Below, piece after piece: positions 1 through 9,041 of a DNA stretch of 64,000 nucleotides. Made by a program: the position numbers and the translations under genes. The first letter of the stretch is position 1; each line of letters starts with the position of its first letter. The notes beneath the pieces are model-generated. The model ran no database searches. It was not told the DNA's origin and saw only the letters and a program-made list of their open reading frames with translations. Source of the stretch: Haladaptatus sp. DYF46 (lineage in GTDB: Archaea; Halobacteriota; Halobacteria; Halobacteriales; Haladaptataceae); NCBI RefSeq assembly GCF_021083305.1, contig NZ_JAJFAY010000006.1, forward strand, positions 234,983-298,982, in the 5' to 3' direction.

Positions 1-561
1 GGCGTCGTGCCGATTTGGTCGGGGACGGTTCGATACGGCGACAGGGAGATAACCGACCTCGACCCGGAGGAAATCGTCACGACCGGAATCGCGACCCTCC
101 CGCAGGGCGGCGGCGTGTTCGAATCGCTCACGGTCGCCGAGAATTTGCGGGTCGGCGGGTTCACCGAATCGGACGGTGACGTCCTCGCCCGGCGACGCGA
201 AGAGGTGATCGAAGCGTTTCCCGACCTCGAAGCGAAACTCGACGTGAAAACCCGTTCGCTATCCGGCGGTCAGCAGATGATGGTCAGTCTCGGTCGGGCG
301 ATGATGACCGGCGCGGACACGTATCTGCTGGACGAACCCTCCGCCGGACTCGCACCGGCGCTCGTCGACGACGCGTTCGACCTCATCGAAACCCTCGTCG
401 AACGCGGGTCGCGCGTGATTCTCATCGAGCAGAACGTGTCCGCCGCGCTCCGGTTGGCGGATTACGTGTACATCCTCGCCGAGGGCGACCTCCAGTTCGA
501 GGGGGTACCGGACGAACTCGCGGACGAGGAGGAACTGATCGAACTCTATCTGGGGCTGTGA
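1..561 (+). CDS. livF: Branched-chain amino-acid ABC transporter ATP-binding protein, LivF type (5' partial)
   Basis: This is the C-terminal 186 residues of an ABC ATPase that runs off the left edge; the frame is open from base 1, so the N-terminal part with the Walker A loop is outside the window. Visible are the ABC signature LSGGQQ near residue 86, Walker B YLLDEPSAGL near 108, and the switch histidine region replaced by the LivF-typical VILIEQNVSAAL. The ending ELIELYLGL is typical of LivF proteins of about 235 residues. It would energise uptake of branched-chain or related amino acids at the membrane. The Lrp-type regulator begins 4 bases after the stop, so the two are probably cotranscribed. 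A related ureide or amide ABC ATPase is the main alternative. Confidence 0.88.
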   Translation, partial: GVVPIWSGTVRYGDREITDLDPEEIVTTGIATLPQGGGVFESLTVAENLRVGGFTESDGDVLARRREEVIEAFPDLEAKLDVKTRSLSGGQQMMVSLGRAMMTGADTYLLDEPSAGLAPALVDDAFDLIETLVERGSRVILIEQNVSAALRLADYVYILAEGDLQFEGVPDELADEEELIELYLGL

Positions 562-565
562 CACG

Positions 566-1051
566 ATGGACGAAAAAGACATTCGCATCCTCGACGCCAT
601 CGCGACGGAGCGGACGTCCAGCCCGGACGCCATCCATCGGGCGACGGACATCCCGAAATCCACGGTTCACTACCGCTTGACGAAACTCCGCGAACGGGGT
701 GCCATCTCGAACGAGATGACGGACGTGGACCTCGACGAAATCGGACTCCCGATAACCGTCATCTCGGAGGTGATAGCCGAGTTCGAGGAGGGCTATCATC
801 ACGAGGTGGGGGAGAAACTCGGTGACATCGAGGGCGTCAATCAGGTCTACTTCACCATGGGCGATACCGATTTCATCGTCATCAGCAACCTCCCGACGCG
901 AGGGATGGTGGAGGGACTCATCGAGGAGTTCGAACGAATCTCGGCGATAAAGCGGACCAGTTCGAAGTTCGTCATCACGACGGTCAAGGCCGAGGCCAAC
1001 CCGGTCGCCGACTTCGAACTCGACACGCTGCTCGAAATCCTCTCCGACTGA
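566..1051 (+). CDS. Lrp/AsnC family transcriptional regulator
   Basis: A 161-residue protein with an N-terminal winged helix-turn-helix (DIRILDAIATE to about residue 45, recognition helix near IPKSTVHYRLTKL) and a C-terminal AsnC-type ligand-binding domain (about 70-150). The length is normal for the family. It starts 4 bases after the ABC ATPase stop, so it likely belongs to that operon and may sense an amino acid carried by the transporter. That ligand role is inferred from position only. It converges on the dehydrogenase gene on the other strand with a 30-base gap. Confidence 0.88.
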   Translation: MDEKDIRILDAIATERTSSPDAIHRATDIPKSTVHYRLTKLRERGAISNEMTDVDLDEIGLPITVISEVIAEFEEGYHHEVGEKLGDIEGVNQVYFTMGDTDFIVISNLPTRGMVEGLIEEFERISAIKRTSSKFVITTVKAEANPVADFELDTLLEILSD

Positions 1052-1081
1052 GGGGTCGGATAATCGACAATTCCCTTCCGC

Positions 1082-2053
1082 TTACGTCGTTTCCGGCGCG
1101 AGGACCTGATTGTCCAGCGTCTCGCCCGATTCGAGGCGTTCCAGGTTCTCCGCCACGATGTCGGCGAGTCGGTCCCAGTGCAGCGGCGTGTGGCCGCCGG
1201 TGTGCGGCGTGATGAGGCAGTTCTCTAGGTCCCAGAGCGGGTGGTCGGCCGGGAGCGGTTCGGGGTCGGTCACGTCCAGTGCCGCCCCCCGAATCTTGTT
1301 CGACCGGAGCGCGGCGACGAGCGCGTCGGTATCGACGATGGGTCCGCGTGCGGTGTTGACGAGGACGGCGTCCGTCGGCATCGTCGCGAACTCTGCTGTT
1401 CCGATGAGGCCGCGCGTCGCCTCCGTGAGCGGGCAGGCGACGACGACGTAGCGACTCCGAGAGAGCGCGTCGTGGATGGCGTCCTCGTCGAAGCCGACCA
1501 CCTCGTCCGTCGGACCGCCCTTCTCCGGCGTGTACCGGACGCCGACGGTTTCGACGTCGAACCCCTGAAGGCGCTGAGTGACGGCCTGTCCGATGGACCC
1601 GAGACCGATGACCGTCACGGTGCTGCCGGTGAGTTCGCCGGACTGGAAGTGCCGCCACTCGGAACGCTGCTTGCGCCGCCATCCCTCGTGGAGACGGCGG
1701 GCGAAGACGAGCATGTTTCCGACGGCCTGCTCGGCGATGCCGGGTGCGTGGATGCCGCCCGCGTTCGTCACCGCGACACCGCGCTCCGCGAGGGCGTCCG
1801 TGGGGACGTGGTCGGTGCCCGCGAAGGTACACGCGAACAGTTCGAGTTTGTCGGCGCGGGCGAGCAGGGATTCGTCCACGGTGATGCCGGTAACGACCCG
1901 CGCGTCGGCGACGAGTTCGCGTTCCTCTTTCGGTGTTCGGGCGTGAACGACGGTTCGGTCAGGGAGGCGTTCGCGCAGCGCCTCTGCGTACGATTCCATC
2001 GACAGTCCTTCGGTCCCCTCGCGGAGGACGACGATATCCGGATTTTCACTCAT
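1082..2053 (-). CDS. D-2-hydroxyacid dehydrogenase (NAD-dependent, PGDH/GRHPR family)
   Basis: 323 residues. The NAD-binding Rossmann motif is GLGSIGQAV near residue 145, and the C-terminal catalytic part contains the substrate arginine in NTARGPIVD and the catalytic histidine in LITPHTGGHT. It should reduce a 2-keto acid to a D-2-hydroxy acid or the reverse, in the cytoplasm. I chose the ATG giving MSENPDIVV; the open frame extends 19 codons upstream but that extension looks non-coding and begins with TTG. It is transcribed divergently from the M20 amidohydrolase, and an AT-rich box near 2113 could serve as its promoter with a short leader. The substrate is not determinable. Confidence 0.85.
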   Translation of the reverse strand: MSENPDIVVLREGTEGLSMESYAEALRERLPDRTVVHARTPKEERELVADARVVTGITVDESLLARADKLELFACTFAGTDHVPTDALAERGVAVTNAGGIHAPGIAEQAVGNMLVFARRLHEGWRRKQRSEWRHFQSGELTGSTVTVIGLGSIGQAVTQRLQGFDVETVGVRYTPEKGGPTDEVVGFDEDAIHDALSRSRYVVVACPLTEATRGLIGTAEFATMPTDAVLVNTARGPIVDTDALVAALRSNKIRGAALDVTDPEPLPADHPLWDLENCLITPHTGGHTPLHWDRLADIVAENLERLESGETLDNQVLAPETT

Positions 2054-2152
2054 GATGCACCGCCGCGTCGATTGACGCGAATCGATGGCCGAACGATTGT
2101 GGGGGTCCAACTTAGTCCTTTTGTGTAGTCGCTGTCAACGGATTGCGTTTAC

Positions 2153-2159
2153 AATTAAG
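2153..2159 (+). promoter_or_regulatory. TATA-like box for the M20 amidohydrolase
   Basis: AATTAAG is centred about 29 bases before the ATG at 2185. This supports that start over the in-frame ATG further upstream, which lies before the box. Confidence 0.45.
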
Positions 2160-2184
2160 TGATTGGAGCGTGTCAGTACCACAC

Positions 2185-3465
2185 ATGGCAGAGTCAATAC
2201 GCGACCGACTCGTCGACGTGCGACGCGAGTTCCATCGGTACCCGGAACCGGCGTGGCGCGAGTTCCACACGACACACCGAATCGTCGAGGAGATTCGGGG
2301 AATCGGCGTCGACGAACTCGCCGTCGGCACCGAAGCGTACGACGGCGACGACAGGATGGCCGTCCCCGACGCCGAGGACATCGAGGAGTGGTCCGAACGC
2401 GCCCGCGAACGCGGTGCCGACCCGGACCTCCTCGACCGCATGGAAGGGGGAAACACCGGGGCCGTCGCGGTCCTGAACCGAGGTTCGGGACCGACAGTCG
2501 GCTTGCGGGTGGACATCGACGGCCTCTTCATCGAGGAATCGGCGGACGACGACCACGTGCCCGTCGCCGAGGAGTTCAGGTCGGAAGGGGACGGGACGAT
2601 GCACGCCTGCGGTCACGACTCCCACATGACGTGGGGGTTGGCGACGCTCGAAGCCATCGCGGAGAGCGACTTCGACGGAACGCTCGTCGTCTTCTTCCAA
2701 CCCGCCGAGGAGGTGTCCGGCGGCGGCCACCCGATGGCGGAAAGCCGATTCGCCGACGACCTCGATTACCTCTTCGCCGTCCACGTCGGTCTGGACCACC
2801 CGACCGGTGAGGTGGTCGCCGGAATCGAGCGACCGCTCGCCATGTGCCACGTCGACGTGACGTTCGAGGGAACCTCCGCACACGCCGGGAAAGCGCCGCA
2901 GGACGGCGACAACGCGATGCAGGCGCTCGGCACCGCCATCCAGAACGCCTACGGGATTCCGCGGCACGAGGACGGAATGACCCGCGTCAACTTCGGGTGG
3001 GCGGAGGCGGGGACGTCGAGCAACGTCATCGCCGACTTCGCACACGTCGAAGCGGAGGCGCGCGGCGAGACGACCGAACTCATGGAGTACATGCAATCGC
3101 GATTGGACAGGACGCTCGAAACCGCCGCCGAGATGCACGGCTGTGACGTGGATATCGACGTACGGAGCAAATCCCCTCGCGCCGACAGCGACCCGGAACT
3201 CGCCGACGTCGTGGCGGGCGTCGCCCGCGAAACGGCGGGCGTCGAATCGGTCCTCCCGGCCGCGGACTTCGGTGCGAGCGAGGACGCGACGTTTTTGATG
3301 CGGCGGGTACAGGAAAACGGCGGCCTCGCGACGTACCTCATCGTCGGCACCGACCATCCGACGAGCCATCACACGCCGACGTTCGACGTGGACGAACGGA
3401 GCCTCGAAATCGGCGTGAACGTGCTGGTCGAATCCATCCTCTCCGTCTCGGGGACCGAAGCGTGA
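2185..3465 (+). CDS. M20 family amidohydrolase (AbgA/HipO-like)
   Basis: 426 residues with the M20 di-metal site: the aspartate in LRVDIDGL, HACGHDSHM, the catalytic glutamates in FFQPAEE and a C-terminal histidine cluster near SHHTPTFD. A dimerisation lid domain lies between roughly residues 215 and 330 (FEGTSAHAGKAPQDGDNAMQ). Such enzymes hydrolyse N-acyl amino acids, aminobenzoyl-glutamate or similar amides. The insertion after the first strand (YDGDDRMAVPDAED and on) is more like AbgA than hippuricase. The start is set by the TATA box at 2153. The threonine dehydratase GTG overlaps its stop codon (GTGA), so both are translated from one message. Confidence 0.87.
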   Translation: MAESIRDRLVDVRREFHRYPEPAWREFHTTHRIVEEIRGIGVDELAVGTEAYDGDDRMAVPDAEDIEEWSERARERGADPDLLDRMEGGNTGAVAVLNRGSGPTVGLRVDIDGLFIEESADDDHVPVAEEFRSEGDGTMHACGHDSHMTWGLATLEAIAESDFDGTLVVFFQPAEEVSGGGHPMAESRFADDLDYLFAVHVGLDHPTGEVVAGIERPLAMCHVDVTFEGTSAHAGKAPQDGDNAMQALGTAIQNAYGIPRHEDGMTRVNFGWAEAGTSSNVIADFAHVEAEARGETTELMEYMQSRLDRTLETAAEMHGCDVDIDVRSKSPRADSDPELADVVAGVARETAGVESVLPAADFGASEDATFLMRRVQENGGLATYLIVGTDHPTSHHTPTFDVDERSLEIGVNVLVESILSVSGTEA

Positions 3466-4730
3466 ACTCCGAACGGACGGACGGTGGAAAACTCACCGCC
3501 GACGATATCGTCACCGTGGCCGACGTGAAGGCAGCGCGGGACCGCCTCGACGGTGTGGTTCACCGGACGCCGCTGGACCGGTCCACGACGTTCGCGGAGC
3601 GAAGCGGGGCGGCCTCCGTCGGCCTCAAACTGGAGAACATGCAGCGGACGGGGTCGTTCAAGAGTCGCGGCGCGTACAACACGATGGCGGGGTTGTCCCC
3701 GGCGGAACGCGAACGCGGCGTCGTCGCTTCGAGCGCGGGGAATCACGCACAGGGCGTCGCGTTCGCGGGTGGACTGCTCGACATCGACACGACCATCGTC
3801 GTTCCGGAAGTGACCCCCTCCGCGAAGATAGAGGCGACGCGCGGGTACGGTGCTGACGTCATCGTCGAAGGCGACATCTACGAACGCTCCTACGAGCACG
3901 CCCTCGAACTCGCGGACGAGGAGGGATTGCAGTTCGTCCACCCGTTCAACGACGAGGAGATAATCGCGGGGCAGGGAACCGTCGGCCTCGAACTGCTCGA
4001 CCAGTACCCCGAACTGGACACCGTCCTCGTCTCCATCGGCGGTGGCGGATTGATTTCGGGTATCGCGACGGTGCTCAAAGCGCACGACCCGGATATCCGC
4101 GTCGTCGGCGTCCAACCCGAGGGGGCGTTCCACGCCAAACCGTCGCTCGAACGCGGCGAAATCCACGAACTGCCGGACGTAAACACCGTGGCGGAAGGCA
4201 TCGCCGATACCCGATTGCTCGACAAGACGTTCGCCGTCATCCGCGAACGGGTGGATGACGTGGTGAGCGCCAGCGACCGCGAGATGCGCGTCGCCGTCAC
4301 GCTCCTCGCGGAGCGTGCCAAAACCGTGGCCGAAACGGCGGGGGCAGCGCCGCTCGCGGCGCTGCTCTCCGGCGCGGTGGACGTGGAGGACGAACACGTC
4401 GCGGTCGTCGTCTCCGGCGGCAACGTGAACCTCTCGGAACACGCCGATTGCACCCGAACCGGTTTGATGCGACTCGGCCGATACGCGGAGGCCCGCCTCT
4501 CCGTCGCCGACTGGCCTGACGGACTCGGCGCATTGACGGAAACCCTCGACCATCACGGCGCGGAACTGGAGGAACTGGAGCGGGCGCGACGAACCGACGC
4601 CGACGACCCAAATCGAACGCCGGTGAGGGTCGGCGTGGCGGGAGGCGGACGGGACCACCTCTCTTCGGTGGTAGATGCATTGAACGACAGGGAGGGAATC
4701 GCGGTGGAAAACAGTACGTTGGACGGTTGA
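3462..4730 (+). CDS. ilvA: Threonine ammonia-lyase (PLP-dependent)
   Basis: 422 residues, fold type II PLP enzyme. The Schiff-base lysine is in GSFKSRGAY (about residue 67), followed by SAGNHAQG and the phosphate-binding glycine loop SIGGGGLISG. The last 80 or so residues resemble a small ACT-like domain, as in catabolic or short biosynthetic threonine deaminases. It converts threonine (or serine) to 2-oxobutyrate (pyruvate) and ammonia. The start is GTG overlapping the previous stop by 4 bases. The pairing with an M20 amidohydrolase suggests release of an amino acid followed by its deamination, and two RidA genes in the window could clear its reactive enamine product; both links are inference. 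Confidence 0.88.
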   Translation: MNSERTDGGKLTADDIVTVADVKAARDRLDGVVHRTPLDRSTTFAERSGAASVGLKLENMQRTGSFKSRGAYNTMAGLSPAERERGVVASSAGNHAQGVAFAGGLLDIDTTIVVPEVTPSAKIEATRGYGADVIVEGDIYERSYEHALELADEEGLQFVHPFNDEEIIAGQGTVGLELLDQYPELDTVLVSIGGGGLISGIATVLKAHDPDIRVVGVQPEGAFHAKPSLERGEIHELPDVNTVAEGIADTRLLDKTFAVIRERVDDVVSASDREMRVAVTLLAERAKTVAETAGAAPLAALLSGAVDVEDEHVAVVVSGGNVNLSEHADCTRTGLMRLGRYAEARLSVADWPDGLGALTETLDHHGAELEELERARRTDADDPNRTPVRVGVAGGGRDHLSSVVDALNDREGIAVENSTLDG

Positions 4731-4773
4731 GAAAGGGTGAAATCGTCGTCACCGGGTTTCGTTCACGCGTTTC

Positions 4774-6147
4774 TCAGGCCGGTTTCGCCGACGGCGTCCC
4801 CGCCGCCTCGATGGCCTCGTTCAGGATGCCGACGCCCATCTCGATTTCGCGCTCCGTCGAATCGAGCGGCGGAAGGAGGCGGATGGTCTTCTTCCCGCAT
4901 CCGAGGGTGAGGAGCCCGCGTTTCAGCGCCTCGTGAACGACCTCGTCCCGGCGGTCCGCGGTGTCGAACTCCACGGCGAGCATGAGTCCTTTGCCGCGCA
5001 CGTCGACGACGTGTCCCGGCGCGGCGTCGCGGAGCAGTTCCTTGGCCTGCCGTCCGCGTTCGGTCGCGTTTTCGAGCAGGTCGTGCTCCTCGATGGCGTC
5101 GAGCGTGAGCGCGCCCTGCATCGACGCGAGGAGGTCGCCGCCGCCGAACGTCGACCCCAACCGGTTCTTCTCGGACGGGAAGAGGTCGGACCGCGAGATG
5201 GTCGCGCCGGTCCGAAGCGCCTTCGCGCTGGCGATGACGTCGGGTTCGATGGCGTAGTGGTCCGAAGCCCACATCTTTCCCGTGCGACCCACGCCGGACT
5301 GGATTTCGTCGACGACGAGCGGAATGTCGTAGGTTTCACAGACGTCGCCGACTTCGGCCATGAACTCGGGGTTCGGGAACCGATAGCCACCGACGCCCTG
5401 AACCGGTTCGATGGTGACGAACGCGACTTCGTCGGGGTTGACGTGACCGCCTTCCGGTTGGAGCGCGTTCCGTAGCTGTGAGCCGTTTCCGGTGAAAAAG
5501 CCGCAGTCACAAGCGCCGTCGCTGTCGTCAGTGTCGCCCGTCTCCGCGCAAAACGGGACCGTGCGGACGCCCGCGATTTCCGGGTAGTGTCGCGTGTACA
5601 CCTCGTTCGAACGGGTCAACGAGAGGGTCCCGAGCGTTCGTCCGTGAAAGCTCCCGTCGAACGTGAAGGCGTACTTGGCGGCGGGTTTGTGGTCGTGGGT
5701 TATCTTCATGGCGTTCTCCATGGCCTCGGCCCCGGAGTTCGAGAGGAAGACGGTGTCCATGCCGTACTGGCTTGAGACGTCGACGAGTTTCTCGACGAGG
5801 TGACTCGACGCGGGAAATTCCGCCGTCTCCGGGTCCGGTCCCGCGCCGAAGTACATGTCCTGTCCGGCGATTTTCATCGGTTCGACAAGCGAGAACTCGC
5901 GCAGTTTGCCGAGTATCTTCTCGTTGTTGTAGCCGAGCGGTGCCGCGCCGATGTGGCAGGTAAAATCGAGCAACACGTTGCCGTCGACGTCGGTGACGAA
6001 CGGGCCGTCCGCTTCGCCCGTCACATCCCAGACGAACTCGTGTGAGAACTCGCTCGGTGCGGCGTGTTCGTGATGAAAATCGATCCATTTCTGTGCGTTC
6101 GGACCGGGCAGCGTGACCACGTCGGGATTCGCCGTGTCCCTATCCAT
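4774..6147 (-). CDS. Class III aminotransferase, 4-aminobutyrate aminotransferase-like
   Basis: 457 residues of fold type I PLP enzyme. Signature blocks are EPVQGVGGYRFP, VVDEIQSGVGRTG and the PLP lysine in IASAKALRTGA. The N-terminal block FHHEHAAPSEFSHEF is characteristic of haloarchaeal proteins annotated as GABA aminotransferase. It would move the terminal amino group of an omega-amino acid to 2-oxoglutarate. The ATG at 6147 is preferred over an upstream TTG because an AT-rich TATA box (6169-6178) sits about 26 bases before it. It lies next to the BCCT transporter on the same strand, separated by 77 bases and its own promoter. Specificity is inferred. Confidence 0.85.
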   Translation of the reverse strand: MDRDTANPDVVTLPGPNAQKWIDFHHEHAAPSEFSHEFVWDVTGEADGPFVTDVDGNVLLDFTCHIGAAPLGYNNEKILGKLREFSLVEPMKIAGQDMYFGAGPDPETAEFPASSHLVEKLVDVSSQYGMDTVFLSNSGAEAMENAMKITHDHKPAAKYAFTFDGSFHGRTLGTLSLTRSNEVYTRHYPEIAGVRTVPFCAETGDTDDSDGACDCGFFTGNGSQLRNALQPEGGHVNPDEVAFVTIEPVQGVGGYRFPNPEFMAEVGDVCETYDIPLVVDEIQSGVGRTGKMWASDHYAIEPDVIASAKALRTGATISRSDLFPSEKNRLGSTFGGGDLLASMQGALTLDAIEEHDLLENATERGRQAKELLRDAAPGHVVDVRGKGLMLAVEFDTADRRDEVVHEALKRGLLTLGCGKKTIRLLPPLDSTEREIEMGVGILNEAIEAAGTPSAKPA

Positions 6148-6168
6148 ACACAATGTTCGTATATCCCG

Positions 6169-6178
6169 TTATTAAAAC
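6169..6178 (-). promoter_or_regulatory. TATA box for aminotransferase at 6147
   Basis: Read on the minus strand it is TTTTAATAA, about 26 bases before the ATG, indicating a leaderless transcript. Confidence 0.55.
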
Positions 6179-6224
6179 TTGTTGTCGATACGGAACGGAC
6201 GACCGTCGCCGGTCGGGTGGTCGG

Positions 6225-7856
6225 TCAGTCGTCGTCTTGGCCGGCCACCTTCGCCCCGTCCGCCGTTTCCTCCCGTTTCGTTGGCGCACCGATGAGTCTC
6301 GTGCGGTCCTGTAGGAGGATGCCACCGGTCTCATCCTGAAACGTTTTCACGAGTCCGAGCATGGCGGCGAGACAGACCACGGCGAAGGGTGCCCCCGTGA
6401 TGATGGACGCGGATTGGAGCGCATCCACGCCGCCGACCACCATGAGAATGGACGCGACGGTTCCCTGAAGCACCGCCCAGAAGATGCGGTTGATGGACGA
6501 GGGGTGTTCCTTCCCGCCGGTCGTTATCATCGACACCGCCAGCGTCGAGGAGTCGGCGGACGTGATGAAGAACGTCGTCACGAGGATGAGGAACGCGGCG
6601 AGGAGAAGCGGTCCGATGATTGGGACCGCGTTGAACAGAACGAAGCCAGCGACCGACTCGTCGTATTGTGCGATGGGACCGAGGATTTGTGCGACGCCCG
6701 TATTCTGCATCGTGACCGCCGTCCCGCCGACGATGATGAACCATGGGACAGTGGCCATCGACGTCGCCCCGATTCCGGCGAACGCGACTTCGCGGACGCT
6801 CCGGCCGCGCGAGATGCGGGCGATGAACAGCCCTGCGAACGGCGACCATGCGAGGGGCCACAACCAGTAGAAGACGGTCCAGTCGTTCACCCACTTGTCC
6901 GCGGCTTGGTTGGTCGATTGGGTGTACAGACTCATCTTGAAGAAATCGGTGATGAACCGGCCGAACGCCTGTGTCCCGAGTTCGAGGATGCGAACCGTCG
7001 GGCCGAAGACGAGCGTGGCGACCATTACGAGGAAGAACAACACCATGTTGAAGTTCGAGAGCCACCTGATGCCCTTGTTGACCCCGAGGACGAGCGAGGC
7101 GGTGAAGATGACCGTCATGCCGGTGATGACGAGGACGGTCCCGACGTCGCCGAGTTCGATGCCCCACTGGAAGCTAAGGCCCGTGATGAACTGGCTTCCG
7201 ACGAACCCCAACGACGTGGCAACGCCGCCCAACGTCGCGAACACCGCGAGGATGTCGATGGCTTTCCCGATCGGCCCGTCGACGCTGTCGGCACCGAGTA
7301 TCGGCGTCAACACTGCCGACACCCTGAGCGGGGCATCGTAATTGTAGACGAAGTACCCGATGCCAAGTCCCATCACGGTGAAACACGACCACTGGGTGAG
7401 ACTCCAGTGGAAGATTGCGTACTGCACTGCGACGGGCATCGCGGCCGCCGACTGGTCGGGGGCGTTGTACAGCGGCGGAACGCTCCCGAAGTGAGTGAGC
7501 GCCTCGGCCGGTCCCCAGAAGACGATTCCCGCCGCGAGTCCGGCCGAATACATCATGGCGAAGTACGAGAGATAGCTGTACTCCGGTTCTTCGTCACCCA
7601 ACTGCAGTTTACCCCACGGACCGAAGATGAGGAATACGAGGAAGAGGACGAAGGCCAACATCACGATGAGGAAGAACCAGTTGAAGCGTTCCAAGATCCA
7701 GTACCGAATTCCCTCGACGAATTCGTACGAGTCGGCCGGATTCAGCACGAACGCGGCGACAAAGACGAGCGTGACTGCCGCTCCTGCCCCGAAAATCGTC
7801 GGTTCGATTTCCTCGCGGAATTCGGCTATCGCACCTTGGTCGTCGGAGTTGCTCAT
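6225..7856 (-). CDS. BCCT family transporter (betaine/carnitine/choline type)
   Basis: 543 residues with about 12 hydrophobic membrane segments. The family-defining aromatic stretch is present around residues 345-380 (FYWLWPLAWSPFAGLFIARI followed by SRGRSVREV). BCCT carriers import quaternary or zwitterionic amines such as glycine betaine, usually driven by sodium or protons, for osmoprotection or catabolism. The ATG giving MSNSDDQG is preferred; the 16 codons before it read as non-coding. Next to it is a GABA-type aminotransferase, so an amino acid or betaine substrate used as nutrient is plausible. Inverted repeats lie about 150 bases upstream. Confidence 0.92.
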   Translation of the reverse strand: MSNSDDQGAIAEFREEIEPTIFGAGAAVTLVFVAAFVLNPADSYEFVEGIRYWILERFNWFFLIVMLAFVLFLVFLIFGPWGKLQLGDEEPEYSYLSYFAMMYSAGLAAGIVFWGPAEALTHFGSVPPLYNAPDQSAAAMPVAVQYAIFHWSLTQWSCFTVMGLGIGYFVYNYDAPLRVSAVLTPILGADSVDGPIGKAIDILAVFATLGGVATSLGFVGSQFITGLSFQWGIELGDVGTVLVITGMTVIFTASLVLGVNKGIRWLSNFNMVLFFLVMVATLVFGPTVRILELGTQAFGRFITDFFKMSLYTQSTNQAADKWVNDWTVFYWLWPLAWSPFAGLFIARISRGRSVREVAFAGIGATSMATVPWFIIVGGTAVTMQNTGVAQILGPIAQYDESVAGFVLFNAVPIIGPLLLAAFLILVTTFFITSADSSTLAVSMITTGGKEHPSSINRIFWAVLQGTVASILMVVGGVDALQSASIITGAPFAVVCLAAMLGLVKTFQDETGGILLQDRTRLIGAPTKREETADGAKVAGQDDD

Positions 7857-8002
7857 ACGGACCCACCCCCCATCCCTCGGGTGGGAGACTGCACCCCCGG
7901 CCATCTATCCCCCGTCAATGAAAATCGAATGGCTCGGTAGTCCGTGGTCGATTCCTCCTGTCCGTAACGGGCGTGTGATTTCTGTCTCATGACTGATAAT
8001 TG

Positions 8003-8034
8003 ATGGCATTAGCCATGGTGTATGGTGGCATACA
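8003..8034. repeat. Two adjacent inverted repeats upstream of the BCCT gene
   Basis: ATGGC-ATTA-GCCAT at 8003-8016 is followed two bases later by TGTATG-GTGG-CATACA at 8019-8034. They lie about 150 bases upstream of the transporter start and may be operators. Confidence 0.4.
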
Positions 8035-8350
8035 TAGCATCCATCGTGAATGACGCTGATAAATATTACGGATATTGTTGTTAGAGGCTACAGTATGTGT
8101 TTATAAGGTCGTCGGGAGAACGTAATCTGTGTACGACTACAACAGTCGCCAACCACGTTATACTATAACACACCACAGGAAAAATGGTTGTCGACCGTTC
8201 TGCGTGATGGAATTCCACAACGGTTTCATTCCCGACGACAGTGTGTCACGGTGAATAGTCTATGATGGTTACTCCTCTACTAATCGTCGGATAGAACTCC
8301 CATACCGAACGATTCGAATCGTGAACTCGAAAATCCGTCCGTTCGTAACC

Positions 8351-8356
8351 CTTAAT
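8351..8356 (+). promoter_or_regulatory. TATA box for gene at 8381
   Basis: CTTAAT is centred about 27 bases before the ATG at 8381. It makes that ATG the start and rules out the in-frame GTG at 8321. Confidence 0.55.
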
Positions 8357-8380
8357 CATTGTCGTACACAATTTCCGTTT

Positions 8381-9034
8381 ATGAGTGACGAATCAGGCGA
8401 GCGCGAACCGAGATACGACCTCGCCTACTCCGCAGACCGGGAACGGGGCATCCTCACGCCGAGCGACAGGGAGTTCCTCATCGGGCGAAAGTCCGACTAC
8501 ACCGAACACTCGAAAAAGCAGAAGCGAAACCGGATTCGCCGCCGTCTTCGCAACGCCATTCTCGATTTTACCCTCATCTTCGAACACCTCGAAGACCGTG
8601 ACCGCGAGACGGTCTTCAACCCCGACGACGACGCGAGGGACGCCTACACGCAGGGAATCACCGACATGCTCGCGTTCCTCCACCTCGGGACGATGGGCTA
8701 CTACACTCCGTTCAAGGACATGCTCGCACAGGGCGTCAACGAGGCCGAACAGGAACTGGCAGGGTCGGATTACCGCATGGTAACGGTGGATTTCAACGTC
8801 GAACCGGTCGGACAGATCGACGTGGACGCGGTCATCGATAAACTCGAATTCGGCGACTTCGAGGAGATAACCGACGAGGAACTGCGCGCGTTCATCCGCC
8901 TCCTCACCGAGTCCGAGGAGTTCTCCGCCACCTCCATGCGCTCCGAGATGAAAGAGCAGATGCACACGTTCATCGAGAAGGTGAACGCCGCGGCGGAACA
9001 GCGCGACCAGCGCGTCAGGGAACTGAACGACTGA
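8381..9034 (+). CDS. Conserved haloarchaeal protein of unknown function
   Basis: 217 residues, soluble, strongly acidic, with no signal peptide or membrane segment. The N-terminal 70 residues contain YSADRERGILTPSDREFLIG and then a basic patch with KKQKRNRIRRRLRN, followed by an all-helical acidic part ending in a helix rich in glutamate and arginine. The basic helix could contact nucleic acid or lipid head groups, but no motif proves it. The TATA box at 8351 fixes the start. It converges on the RidA gene with a 7-base gap. I do not recognise a named family. Confidence 0.75.
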   Translation: MSDESGEREPRYDLAYSADRERGILTPSDREFLIGRKSDYTEHSKKQKRNRIRRRLRNAILDFTLIFEHLEDRDRETVFNPDDDARDAYTQGITDMLAFLHLGTMGYYTPFKDMLAQGVNEAEQELAGSDYRMVTVDFNVEPVGQIDVDAVIDKLEFGDFEEITDEELRAFIRLLTESEEFSATSMRSEMKEQMHTFIEKVNAAAEQRDQRVRELND

Positions 9035-9041
9035 CGGGGTG

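Larger units (their letters stand above)
7857..8380. other. Intergenic regulatory region, no gene seen
   Basis: This 524-base AT-enriched stretch lies between divergent genes. It holds two small inverted repeats (8003-8034), a TATA-like TTTATAAG on the plus strand at 8099-8106 with no reading frame behind it, a minus-strand TTTATC-like box near 8052-8057 that could start a long-leader BCCT message, and the promoter of the gene at 8381. I see no credible protein or tRNA. Confidence 0.5.

Noticed and set aside
6414..7940. 508-codon frame opposite the BCCT transporter
   Set aside because: Long because the antisense frame of a GC-rich gene lacks stops. Its product is charged and repetitive, while the opposite strand encodes a clear 12-helix transporter.
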